Origin: Thermoplasmata archaeon
GTDB lineage: Archaea; Thermoplasmatota; B47-G6; B47-G6B; 47-G6
Assembly (NCBI GenBank): GCA_003663565.1
Contig: QMTT01000027.1
Coordinates: 1 to 7,660, forward strand
Reading direction: 5' to 3'
Length of the DNA: 7,660 nt
Below are positions 1-6,225 of this stretch, piece after piece; the first letter of the stretch is position 1, and every line of letters begins with the position of its first letter. The notes beneath the pieces were generated by a model. The model worked only from the letters and a program-made list of their open reading frames with translations. It had not been told where the DNA came from and searched no databases. Position numbers and translations under genes: made by a program.

Positions 1-1307
1 CAAGGAGCATACTGAATTGTTGGCACGCCAAGTATTTGCGTAAAATATATTCCTGCAGCTGACCATGGAATCAGTGGAACCCAAACTGTACCTGAGTCTT
101 CTAATGTACGGGACAATACTGTTCTCTTTATCTTCATCTTGTCATATAAGTCCTTAAACGTCACTGCTGGTACAATCTCTGAGAGGTATGAGTTTCCTGT
201 CATGAGACCTGTAGCAAGTCCTGTAATCGAAGTCGCAAATACAAGCCTACCAGGAGAATCCTTTATGAATTTCTCACGAAGTGCGTGGGATATTCTGTCA
301 ATAACTCCTGTATATTCGAGCTGTCCTGCGAATATGTACGCAAAGAATACTACTGCCATAGCACTTGCCATGAAGGTAACTCCTCCTCTATTGAGCAGCT
401 TATCCACGACCTCAACTCCTGTAGCTATCTTTGGACCCTTTGCCATTACGGAAACTATTGTACTTATGTCATATCCTTGCCACATGGCAAGAGGTATTGC
501 TGTCAGTATTGCAATCCAAAGCACAGGTATTGTAGGGATCCTCAACGCTGCTAATGTTAGAAGCAATATGGGTGGAATTAACGTCACCGGATTGAGCTTG
601 AAATTCTGCTGCAGTGCAGTCAATATGGAATTTACCTGGGAATAATCTATTGTTCCAGAAACCCCCACACCTATGATTGCATATACTATTAATGAGAGTA
701 TGTATCCTGGTGTTGTTGTCCAGAGCATGGACTTTATGTGATCTATCACATCGACTTCAGCAACTGCTGCTGCTAGAACTGTTGTGTCAGATACTGGGCT
801 TATCTTGTCTCCCAAATATGATCCAACTACTATAGCACCAGCTGCTATAGGTAGCGGAACCCCTAGACCATAAGCAACTCCCATTAAAGCCACACCGAAC
901 GTTGCTCCAGTCCCCCATGAAGTTCCTGTTAACAGAGAAGACACACTCGTTATTATCGCCGCTGCTACTAGGAACACCTTAGGCGACAAAGACTTAAGTC
1001 CTATGTACATGAGATATGGTATCGTCCCTGAGATTATCCATATGGCTATAAGAATACCAACTGTAAGCAATATTATCATTGCACCCATTGCCCTACTTGT
1101 CATGGGAACTACGCCATCTTTGAACATCTTGTCCCAGTCGTACCCATAGTAGAATATGAATATGGCACTAGTGATCATGGAAACGAACATCAGAAGTATC
1201 GCTGTATCGAACTTCAGCACCAGTTTACCCACAAGCATCACTACAAGAATAAGAAGGAAGATCAATACTGCACCTAAAGTACCCACTTTTTTGGGTTCCC
1301 TTTTCAT
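1..1307 (-). CDS. nhaC: NhaC-family Na+/H+ antiporter (3' end cut by window edge)
   Basis: A membrane antiporter that probably exchanges Na+ for H+ (or a related ion/organic-acid pair) across the cytoplasmic membrane. I translated the minus strand from the ATG at 1307-1305 and found an unbroken frame of 435 residues to the left edge. NhaC hallmarks are visible: GTSWGTGATFG at residues 128-138, GDKISPVSDTT at 166-176, and a C-terminal LEDSGTVWVPLIPW block at about 402-414. Long hydrophobic segments alternate with short polar loops throughout, starting with a probable first helix at residues 9-27. NhaC proteins usually run somewhat longer than 435 residues, so probably only a short tail is missing. 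The start is supported by a GAGGTG Shine-Dalgarno at 1320-1315, seven bases upstream. The gene is divergent from the cyclo-ligase gene. The family is secure. The ion or substrate is inference, since some COG1757 members are malate/lactate antiporters. Confidence 0.93.
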   Translation of the reverse strand, partial: MKREPKKVGTLGAVLIFLLILVVMLVGKLVLKFDTAILLMFVSMITSAIFIFYYGYDWDKMFKDGVVPMTSRAMGAMIILLTVGILIAIWIISGTIPYLMYIGLKSLSPKVFLVAAAIITSVSSLLTGTSWGTGATFGVALMGVAYGLGVPLPIAAGAIVVGSYLGDKISPVSDTTVLAAAVAEVDVIDHIKSMLWTTTPGYILSLIVYAIIGVGVSGTIDYSQVNSILTALQQNFKLNPVTLIPPILLLTLAALRIPTIPVLWIAILTAIPLAMWQGYDISTIVSVMAKGPKIATGVEVVDKLLNRGGVTFMASAMAVVFFAYIFAGQLEYTGVIDRISHALREKFIKDSPGRLVFATSITGLATGLMTGNSYLSEIVPAVTFKDLYDKMKIKRTVLSRTLEDSGTVWVPLIPWSAAGIYFTQILGVPTIQYAP

Positions 1308-1314
1308 CGGCTAA

Positions 1315-1320
1315 CACCTC
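1315..1320 (-). promoter_or_regulatory. Shine-Dalgarno site of the nhaC-like gene
   Basis: GAGGTG on the minus strand lies seven bases before the ATG at 1307. It fixes this start and implies a leadered transcript for this gene. Confidence 0.75.
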
Positions 1321-1372
1321 GAAGGACAAAGATACGAATTAAAGCTTGATTTTTGTATTTGTAGGTGATTTC

Positions 1373-1383
1373 ATAAATATTTT
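1373..1383 (-). promoter_or_regulatory. Putative TATA box for the nhaC-like gene
   Basis: The minus strand reads AAAATATTTAT here. An archaeal start site about 25 bases downstream would fall near 1350 and leave a leader of roughly 40 bases that contains the Shine-Dalgarno. The region is AT-rich, so other boxes (for example around 1336-1345) cannot be excluded. Confidence 0.35.
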
Positions 1384-1573
1384 GTTAATTCTTTAAACCA
1401 TTATAGAAATTGACGAGAGAATATTGCTCCAAAGGGCGAAGATAAATCGACGATGGACATCTTTGGCTTAAAAGGTTCAACCTAAGGAAACACAGATTGA
1501 TGCAAAATACGATCTGTACTTCCCACGATAAGAGAAGGGTCTAACAACGCCTCAGTTCATAATTGCTCATGCG

Positions 1574-1585
1574 TAAAAAATATAT
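1574..1585 (+). promoter_or_regulatory. TATA-like box of the cyclo-ligase gene
   Basis: An A/T block (AAAAAATATAT) ends about 27 bases before the ATG at 1612. No Shine-Dalgarno is visible between them. This spacing would put transcription start at or within a few bases of the ATG, consistent with a leaderless mRNA. Confidence 0.55.
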
Positions 1586-1611
1586 CCCTTTTAAGTCACT
1601 CTTTACATCCC

Positions 1612-2349
1612 ATGGATATCGACGTAAAGGAACTAAAACAATCCCTGAGAGAACGCATATGGAAAGAGCTTGAAGAGAAGGGCATAGCTGTTTTTCCAAG
1701 ACCTGTTTATGGAAGAATTCCAAACTTCAAAAGTGCTGAAAAGGCAGCAATAAGACTGTTTTCTCTAGATATTTGGAATAAGGCCAAAACTGTGAAGGTA
1801 AATCCTGATTCTCCTCAGAAGTACATAAGATATAGGGCTCTTGCAGAAGGCAAAAAGGTTCTAATGCCAACTCCAAAGCTAAGAGAGGGATTTCTACTTT
1901 TAGATCCTGCAAGGATACCAAGAAGTGAATATAATTATGCGTCTACAATAAGAGGTGCATTTAAATACGGAATAAAAGTGCCAATAGCTAGAATCCCCAA
2001 AGTAGATCTAATAATCACTGGAAGTGTTGTCGTCGATTTCTATGGAAACAGAATAGGAAAAGGAGGTGGATATGGAGATCTCGAGTATGGAATTCTTAGA
2101 GAGCTTGGGAAGATCTCAGCTGATACTCCTGTCATAACAACAGTTCATGACGTACAAGTACTTAGTGAAGAGCTTCCACACGAAGAACACGACATTGTGC
2201 TTGACATAATTATAACACCTACTAGACTTATTCAAACTAAGAGAAAACGTGAAAAGCCCAAAGGAATTATATGGGAACTCATAACTGAGGATATGATAGA
2301 GAAGATTCCTATATTGAAAGACCTCAAAAGAATACTTAAGGTCGATTGA
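1612..2349 (+). CDS. 5-formyltetrahydrofolate cyclo-ligase family protein
   Basis: A 245-residue protein of the COG0212 family. Members classically convert 5-formyl-tetrahydrofolate to 5,10-methenyl-tetrahydrofolate with ATP. The signature loop is visible as GNRIGKGGGYGDLEY at residues 145-159, which corresponds to the ATP/folate-binding G-x-G-K-G-Y-Y-D loop of the family. It is preceded by a VDLIITGSVVVD strand. The N-terminus is helical and charged (LKQSLRERIWKELEEKG), as is usual in this family. The C-terminal EEHDIVLDIIITPTRLI segment is also family-like. In the loop the usual YYD is YGD followed by LEY, the form I associate with archaeal and MTHFSD-like members, so the true substrate may be another pterin or unknown. 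The ATG at 1612 is the only start consistent with the TATA-like box close upstream. It precedes the pxp region on the same strand, but degenerate sequence separates them, so co-transcription is uncertain. Confidence 0.8.
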   Translation: MDIDVKELKQSLRERIWKELEEKGIAVFPRPVYGRIPNFKSAEKAAIRLFSLDIWNKAKTVKVNPDSPQKYIRYRALAEGKKVLMPTPKLREGFLLLDPARIPRSEYNYASTIRGAFKYGIKVPIARIPKVDLIITGSVVVDFYGNRIGKGGGYGDLEYGILRELGKISADTPVITTVHDVQVLSEELPHEEHDIVLDIIITPTRLIQTKRKREKPKGIIWELITEDMIEKIPILKDLKRILKVD

Positions 2350-3053
2350 TGTTGTTGCATCAAACCTCATTCAATGCTTATGAAGAATATATGCATAAGG
2401 AAATCTCGTTCTCAAAAATACAGCAGCAATCAGTATCAGGATACATGAACGTGCCTACAAGCACATTTCATGCAGACGCAGCAATCTATCACATTACTCC
2501 TGTAGTTGCAGATACAGCTACACTTGTTAGAAATGCAAATGCACTATGATAGGTAGCTGCTGTAGCTAAACACTACTATAGTACTACCTTTTCTTTCAAG
2601 GACGTAGAAGTCTTCCAGAGATCTCTTAAGAACTCTTCCAGCAAGGTATCCCCTTCTAATCGCTATTATCGAATATTATATTTATATTATCTTTGGTAAT
2701 TGCAACCCCATATATAGATTCCGTCAATGAAAAAGAGAAGCGGTTTCTTGAAGATAACGGATTCGATGTCCTTGCAATCAAGAGGTTGGGAATAGTACAA
2801 AACACAGAGATTGGAAAACAAACTCCAGAGGTAGCCTATAGGCTGGCGCTGGAAGTGCATTCTCCAGAAGCTGATGGGCTGTCATCAGCTGTACAAACTT
2901 TAGAACAATTGAAATCATAGATAAACTTGAGAATGATTTGGGAATTCCTGTAGTAACGAGCAATCAGGCCTCAATGTGGTATGCTCTTAGAAACCTCAAA
3001 ATAAAGGATAAGTATGAAAAAGATATGGCATATTAATGAAGGAGAAACTTTGA
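2350..3053 (+). pseudogene. Decayed maleate isomerase / Asp-Glu racemase family gene
   Basis: A broken gene of the maleate cis-trans isomerase / arylmalonate decarboxylase family (Asp/Glu racemase superfamily). Three pieces are readable in different frames. Piece one, about 2440-2549, reads TSTFHADAAIYHITPVVADTATLV in part, resembling the family's CTS... and IPVVTTATAVV segments. It ends in tandem stops TGA TAG. Piece two, 2693-2880, reads VIATPYIDSVNEKEKRFL through HSPEADGL and fits the family closely. Piece three, 2882-3021, reads ISCTNFRTIEIIDKL then IPVVTSNQASMWYAL. The ISCTN and TSNQAS motifs contain the expected C-terminal catalytic cysteine region. One base is missing near 2880 (ADGL-FISCTN would be continuous), and one A is missing from the A-run 3017-3021; restoring it gives a tail [10 protein letters not shown] and stop at 3051-3053. 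The N-terminal third, including the first catalytic cysteine region, is missing or unrecognisable. The gene is next to pxpA on the same strand. Confidence 0.8.
2550..2692. other. Unexplained ~140 bp interruption inside the pseudogene
   Basis: An intact homologue needs only a few codons between the NANAL segment ending at 2546 and VIATPYID starting at 2696, yet about 140 bases lie here. The stretch contains a perfect ten-base palindrome TACTATAGTA at 2574-2583, inside a GGTAG/CTACC inverted repeat (2552-2556 and 2584-2588). On the minus strand, 2544-2677 is an open frame of about 42 codons with a protein-like composition (includes RRGYLAGRVLKRSLEDFYVL) ending in a stop. I do not recognise it. 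It could be a piece of a foreign gene, an insertion footprint or decayed sequence. Confidence 0.4.
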
Positions 3054-3057
3054 GGTG
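3052..3057 (+). promoter_or_regulatory. Shine-Dalgarno of pxpA, overlapping the pseudogene stop
   Basis: GAGGTG lies nine bases before the ATG at 3067 and decides that start over the in-frame GTG at 3055, which is inside the site itself. The site shares bases with the TGA (3051-3053) that would end the restored isomerase frame. This arrangement suggests the two genes were once translationally coupled. Confidence 0.8.
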
Positions 3058-3066
3058 ACTAGCTCC

Positions 3067-3831
3067 ATGAAAGTCGATCTTAACTCCGACCTTGGTGAGA
3101 GTTTTGGGAGGTATAAGCTCGGAATGGACGAGGAAGTAATGAAGTATATAACGTCTGCAAACGTTGCCTGTGGATTCCATGCAGGAGATCCATTAGTTAT
3201 GAGGAAAACTGTTAGGATCGCGAAAGAAAACGGAGTTATGGTTGGAGCACACCCAGGATATCCAGATCTCATGGGCTTTGGTAGAAGGTATATGAAGATA
3301 TCAAGGAATGAAGCAAGAAATTATGTTCTATATCAAATAGGGGCACTATATGCTTTTCTAAGAGCTGAAGGTATGGAACTACAGCATGTAAAACCTCATG
3401 GGGCATTATACAACGCTCTTGTTTCTGATGAGGAACTCGCATATGGTGTCATTGAGGGTATTCTGGACTTCGACAAGAACATAATATTCGTCGCACTTGC
3501 CGAATCTAAGGTTATAGAACTCGCAGAAAGCATGGGTCTAAAGGTTGCAAGAGAGGCATTTGCTGACAGGGCATATAAAAAAGATGGCACTTTAGTCCCA
3601 AGAAGCATTCCTGGTGCTGTAATACACGACAAGGAAGAGGTCGTGAGAAGAGTCATAGGAATCGTCGAGGAGCACAAAGTAAAGACAATAGACGGAGAAT
3701 GGATAGAGATAACAGCTGACACAATATGTGTACATGGGGACACTCCTGAAGCTGTAGAGCTTGTTAAGTACATAAGAAAGAGATTGGAGGAGGAAGGAAT
3801 TGAAGTTGTCCCAATGGGGAGGTTCTTATAA
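3067..3831 (+). CDS. pxpA: 5-oxoprolinase subunit A (LamB/YcsF family)
   Basis: Subunit A of ATP-dependent 5-oxoprolinase. With PxpB and PxpC it hydrolyses 5-oxo-L-proline (pyroglutamate) to L-glutamate in the cytoplasm. The 254-residue product matches the usual family length and starts with the classic [14 protein letters not shown]. Further LamB/YcsF motifs are [11 protein letters not shown] at residues 32-42, [16 protein letters not shown] at 59-74, [10 protein letters not shown] at 107-116, [17 protein letters not shown] at 163-179 and CVHGDTPEA at 221-229. I chose the ATG at 3067 rather than GTG at 3055 because homologues begin at this MKxDLN and a GAGGTG lies nine bases upstream. It is the first intact gene of the operon. 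pxpB follows immediately, either overlapping the end of pxpA or starting right at its stop. The family and role are secure. Confidence 0.96.
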   Translation: MKVDLNSDLGESFGRYKLGMDEEVMKYITSANVACGFHAGDPLVMRKTVRIAKENGVMVGAHPGYPDLMGFGRRYMKISRNEARNYVLYQIGALYAFLRAEGMELQHVKPHGALYNALVSDEELAYGVIEGILDFDKNIIFVALAESKVIELAESMGLKVAREAFADRAYKKDGTLVPRSIPGAVIHDKEEVVRRVIGIVEEHKVKTIDGEWIEITADTICVHGDTPEAVELVKYIRKRLEEEGIEVVPMGRFL

Positions 3832-4510
3832 CATAAAGCCCATTGGAGACTCTGCCATAGGAATATTCTTTGAGGAAAAAATAGATGAAAAAGTGAACGA
3901 TATTGTCATTGCTATTTTTAAGAAAATTGAAAGGGCAAACATAGAGGGCATTATAGAAGTTGTACCGACATACAGGACAGTGTGCGTTTATTACGATCCA
4001 ACAGTAATAAAATATAGAGAGCTCGTGGGGGCTATTAAAAAGATAATCTCAGAAACAAAGCTTGAAGAAAGCAAAGAGCATAGGATTGTCAAGGTTCCAG
4101 TAGCTTATGGAGGAGAGTTTGGTCCAGATTTGGGATTTGTTGCAGAGTATAACGGCTTAACAGAAGATGATGTAATAGAAATTCACTCCAAGCCTACATA
4201 CAGGGTATACATGTTAGGTTTTACACCAGGCTTTGCATATATGGGAGGACTCGACGAAAGAATCGCCACTCCAAGATTAGAGAATCCTAGGAAAAAAGTT
4301 CCTGCAGGATCTGTAGGAATCGCTGGAAAACAAACTGGAATATATCCTATAGAAAGCCCGGGTGGGTGGAGACTAATAGGTAGAACCCCACTTAAGCTTT
4401 TCGATCCAAAAAAAGATCCTCCAACACTTCTCCTTCCAGGAGATCATGTGAAGTTCATCCCAATAGACGAAGATGAGTTTTATAAGATGCTCAAGGAGGA
4501 AACCAGATGA
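3800..4510 (+). CDS. pxpB: 5-oxoprolinase subunit B (KipI-like), start uncertain
   Basis: Subunit B of 5-oxoprolinase, of the KipI/allophanate hydrolase subunit 1 family, acting with PxpA and PxpC. Counting from the TTG at 3800, it shows IKPIGDSAI at residues 12-20, matching the family's N-terminal I-x-P-x-G-D-x-A. It also shows [11 protein letters not shown] at 140-150, [13 protein letters not shown] at 171-183, [13 protein letters not shown] at 185-197 and a LLPGDHVKF block near 216-224. The family normally starts just before the IKPIGD motif. No ATG, GTG or TTG lies there; the only conventional starts in this frame are TTG at 3800 and 3806, with a GGAGGAGGAAGG tract at 3786-3797 ahead of them. 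An ATA codon at 3833 sits nine bases after a GGAGGT and would give a protein beginning at K-P-I-G-D. The stop TGA at 4508-4510 overlaps the ATG of pxpC (ATGA). Function is secure; the start is not. Confidence 0.93.
   Translation: MKLSQWGGSYNIKPIGDSAIGIFFEEKIDEKVNDIVIAIFKKIERANIEGIIEVVPTYRTVCVYYDPTVIKYRELVGAIKKIISETKLEESKEHRIVKVPVAYGGEFGPDLGFVAEYNGLTEDDVIEIHSKPTYRVYMLGFTPGFAYMGGLDERIATPRLENPRKKVPAGSVGIAGKQTGIYPIESPGGWRLIGRTPLKLFDPKKDPPTLLLPGDHVKFIPIDEDEFYKMLKEETR
3818..3823 (+). promoter_or_regulatory. Shine-Dalgarno-like GGAGGT at the pxpA/pxpB junction
   Basis: GGAGGT lies in the last codons of pxpA. Nine bases downstream, in the pxpB frame, is an ATA codon (3833) and no ATG, GTG or TTG. 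The spacing equals that of pxpA's own site to its ATG. It may mark a true non-canonical start, or a start codon that has mutated. Confidence 0.5.
4495..4499 (+). promoter_or_regulatory. Shine-Dalgarno of pxpC
   Basis: GGAGG within the end of pxpB lies seven bases before the ATG at 4507. Together with the ATGA overlap it indicates coupled translation of pxpB and pxpC. Confidence 0.65.
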
Positions 4511-5508
4511 TTGAAATACTTGATCCTGGATTGTTTTCAACAATTCAAGACCTTGGGAGGAAAGGATATCAAAAATATGGTGTTCCAGTTTCAGGTGTAA
4601 TGGACTTTATTTCAGCGAGACTCGTGAACATGCTTGTAGGAAACGACGAAAATAGTGCTTTGATAGAATTCTATATGAAGGGTCCTAAATTAAAGTTTCA
4701 CAGTGATGCATACTTTGCAATAGCTGGAGACGTGAGAGCAAAATTAAACGGAAGGGATATACACCCATGGAAGAGATATAAAGCATCTTCCGGAGATGTA
4801 CTCGAAATAGGAACTATATCTTCAGGGTCGTATGGATATATAGCATTCTCTGGGGGAATAAATACTGAACCCATCCTAGGTAGCAGATCTACATATCTAA
4901 GAGCAAACATCGGAGACAAACTAAAGTCTGGAGACAGAATTCCATTAGGAAGTCACTACAATCTCCCAAGGCTCGATTATATACCAAGAAGTCTTATACC
5001 TAAATATTCTAATAGTGTCGAAGCAAGAATTATCCTCGGACCAGATGATGATCATTTCACTGAAAATGGAATAAAGACGTTTTTTTCTTCAGAGTACACG
5101 GTCACTCCTGAGTCCGACAGGATGGGATACAGACTAAAAGGGCCAAAAATAGAACACTCTAAAAGAGGGCCAGACATAATAACAGATGTAGTTCCATTAG
5201 GAACTGTACAAGTACCAGGAAACGGTCAACCCATAATAATGTTAGCAGATAGACAGACAACTGGGGGATATGCAAGAATAGGAGTTGTTATAACCGCGGA
5301 CATTCCAAAGGTCGCACAACTAAGACCTGGAGGAAAAATAAGATTTAAAGAAGTAACTATAGAAAAAGCATATGAAGAGCTCATGAAAATTGAAAACAGG
5401 TTAGAGCTCATAAAGAAGCTACTTTATGGGAAGTTAATATACATACGCACATCTGTTTCTGGGAGAACATTTGATACCTTCATAGAGCTCATGTATGACC
5501 ACCTATGA
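4507..5508 (+). CDS. pxpC: 5-oxoprolinase subunit C (KipA-like)
   Basis: Subunit C of 5-oxoprolinase, of the KipA/allophanate hydrolase subunit 2 family. It partners PxpB and together with PxpA opens the 5-oxoproline ring using ATP. The 333-residue product starts in the family style, with DPGLFSTIQDLGRKGYQKYGVP at residues 6-27 followed by SGVMD at 29-33. FAIAGD and AFSGGI segments follow, then SDRMGYRLKGP, and the late signature VQVPGNGQPIIMLADRQTTGGY at 234-255. The last ~25 residues (after ELIKKLL) form a short tail containing VSGRTFDTFIE. Similar short tails occur in some members, so I read it as natural. The ATG overlaps the pxpB stop and has a GGAGG upstream. The 3' end overlaps the convergent membrane-protein gene by 20 bases. 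Confidence 0.95.
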   Translation: MIEILDPGLFSTIQDLGRKGYQKYGVPVSGVMDFISARLVNMLVGNDENSALIEFYMKGPKLKFHSDAYFAIAGDVRAKLNGRDIHPWKRYKASSGDVLEIGTISSGSYGYIAFSGGINTEPILGSRSTYLRANIGDKLKSGDRIPLGSHYNLPRLDYIPRSLIPKYSNSVEARIILGPDDDHFTENGIKTFFSSEYTVTPESDRMGYRLKGPKIEHSKRGPDIITDVVPLGTVQVPGNGQPIIMLADRQTTGGYARIGVVITADIPKVAQLRPGGKIRFKEVTIEKAYEELMKIENRLELIKKLLYGKLIYIRTSVSGRTFDTFIELMYDHL

Positions 5509-6067
5509 GCCCTTCCAAAGACTTAAACGCTTTATATGCAATAGAAGCAAGCACCACATAGATAATACTTAAAAATACCAATGAATAAGGTACTGGAATT
5601 AAAAAATACACAGGGTATATTAGAGCCACTATCAAAGAGGTATCTCCAAGGGTTTTCATACTATATAATCCTAAATTCTTAGATATTATAATGCAGGACT
5701 CTCTGAATAAGTAAGTTCCTAAAAGAGAGAGAAGATAAGGAACTACCGTTGAGAATATTGCAAGCGATAGACTCATCAATTTAATACTCACAGAAACTCC
5801 AACAGCTCCTAAGACTATACTTGGAAAAATAAACATCAACGATAATCTGTAGTTTTTGACTATAGAGTCGTCTTTTAAAATAAGCGCTATCATCGAAAAA
5901 AGCTTAAAAACTTCAATGGCCCCAAGAAGGGAAACCATTATGATAGCAATTCCAACATACGAAATCCCAGTTATATACGAAAGTTCGATCGAAAATATCA
6001 TAAAGAGATATGCAAGGTAGCTTGCATAAAATCTAGATATCTGTGCTATTCTGCTCGTTGCTTTCAT
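5489..6067 (-). CDS. Multi-pass membrane protein of unknown function
   Basis: A 192-residue protein with about six hydrophobic segments. In numbering from the ATG at 6067 these are roughly 15-35, 38-63, 75-93, 96-118, 142-158 and 159-178. They are separated by short charged loops such as ILKDDSIVKNYR. There is no cleavable signal peptide and no cysteine pair, and I see no motif that assigns a transporter or enzyme family. It resembles in general character the small polytopic proteins of unknown function common in crenarchaea (DUF973-like), but I cannot confirm a family. A TTG at 6076 would add three residues. I prefer the ATG at 6067 because a TATA-like box at 6091-6100 places transcription start almost at this codon. 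It is convergent with pxpC and shares 20 bases with it. Its upstream side abuts the TnpB-type right end. Confidence 0.75.
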   Translation of the reverse strand: MKATSRIAQISRFYASYLAYLFMIFSIELSYITGISYVGIAIIMVSLLGAIEVFKLFSMIALILKDDSIVKNYRLSLMFIFPSIVLGAVGVSVSIKLMSLSLAIFSTVVPYLLSLLGTYLFRESCIIISKNLGLYSMKTLGDTSLIVALIYPVYFLIPVPYSLVFLSIIYVVLASIAYKAFKSLEGLIGGHT

Positions 6068-6090
6068 ATGATCCAAAATATCTTATTTAG

Positions 6091-6100
6091 CAAATTTAAA
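6091..6100 (-). promoter_or_regulatory. TATA-like box of the membrane-protein gene
   Basis: The minus strand reads TTTAAATTTG here, centred about 28 bases before the ATG at 6067, with no Shine-Dalgarno in between. This fits a leaderless archaeal promoter. The box lies within the 20 bases directly following the right-end sequence of the mobile-element relic. Confidence 0.5.
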
Positions 6101-6116
6101 CCTAACTTGACCTCCT

Positions 6117-6136
6117 CCACACACTGAAGTGCGAGG
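6117..6136 (-). repeat. Right-end hairpin with TTCA loop
   Basis: An imperfect inverted repeat of eight pairs around a TTCA loop (minus strand). Its outer arm TGCGAGG (plus 6130-6136) can alternatively pair with CCTCGCA at 6218-6224, which would enclose the two inner hairpins. The sequence could therefore switch between two folds. Confidence 0.7.
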
Positions 6137-6155
6137 ATTCCTAGTGGGGAGGTTT

Positions 6156-6186
6156 GTGCTTCTACGGAAGAGACCCGTAGAAGCAC
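6156..6186. repeat. Perfect 12-bp stem-loop
   Basis: GTGCTTCTACGG at 6156-6167 is exactly complementary to CCGTAGAAGCAC at 6175-6186, with a seven-base loop. It is the strongest hairpin in the window and sits in the middle of the right-end structure. Confidence 0.9.
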
Positions 6187-6204
6187 GGGGTGTGCCAGCA
6201 CCCC
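6187..6204. repeat. GC-rich 6-bp stem-loop
   Basis: GGGGTG (6187-6192) pairs with CACCCC (6199-6204) around a six-base loop. It directly abuts the 12-bp stem-loop, so the two could stack. Confidence 0.8.
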
Positions 6205-6225
6205 CTTATTCTTTATCCCTCGCAG

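Larger units (their letters stand above)
1321..1611. other. Divergent intergenic region
   Basis: About 290 bases separate the divergent nhaC-like and cyclo-ligase genes. I see promoter-like AT-rich stretches at both ends. There are two weak inverted repeats: a GGTTCAACC palindrome at 1474-1482, flanked by CTTA/TAAG, and a CAGATTG/CGATCTG pair at about 1494-1517. I see no tRNA, no convincing C/D-box pair and no credible small ORF. A short minus-strand frame at 1541-1723 mostly overlaps the cyclo-ligase start and looks like a shadow. Confidence 0.5.
6107..6225 (-). mobile_element. Solo right end / omega-RNA-like scaffold of an IS200/IS605 TnpB-type element
   Basis: Read on the minus strand, this stretch ends with an imperfect eight-pair hairpin, CCTCGCAC-TTCA-GTGTGTGG (one G-T wobble, one T-T mismatch), followed by AGGAGGTCAA. 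This is the layout I know from right ends of archaeal IS605/IS1341 elements, where a CGCCCTTCAGGGCG-like hairpin is followed by GGAGGAGGTCA. Two more hairpins lie inside: a perfect 12-bp stem and a 6-bp GC-rich stem. Such right ends encode the 3' part of the omega RNA that guides TnpB. No intact tnpB lies on the minus strand to its right, so this is a relic, a solo end or a stand-alone structured RNA. The assignment rests on recalled patterns, not on a search. Confidence 0.6.

Noticed and set aside
139..645. Plus-strand ORF of 168 codons
   Set aside because: It lies wholly antisense to the NhaC-family gene, whose family motifs are clear on the minus strand; the plus product has no recognisable feature.
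1321..1611. Small RNA gene in the divergent region
   Set aside because: Only weak inverted repeats are present, with no paired C/D boxes or other RNA family signature.
2693..2920. Independent small gene of 75 codons
   Set aside because: Its sequence is an internal slice of the isomerase family that starts mid-domain, and its last residues are out-of-frame translation after the lesion near 2880.
2693..3053. Programmed frameshifting in an active isomerase
   Set aside because: There are two separate lesions plus tandem stops, a ~140 bp interruption and a missing N-terminus; decay explains all of them more simply.
3055..3057. GTG as the pxpA start
   Set aside because: It lies inside the GAGGTG ribosome site, and homologues begin at the MKVDLN encoded from 3067.
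3396..3773. Minus-strand ORF of 125 codons
   Set aside because: It is the antisense shadow of pxpA and has a Ser/Thr-rich composition typical of such shadows.
6156..6204. Intrinsic terminator
   Set aside because: The strong hairpins are not followed by a T-run on either strand, and they sit within the larger right-end arrangement.
6107..6225. CRISPR repeat, riboswitch or rRNA/tRNA fragment
   Set aside because: There is no repeated unit, no tRNA-like cloverleaf and no known riboswitch core; the hairpin followed by AGGAGGTCAA fits an IS605-type right end better.
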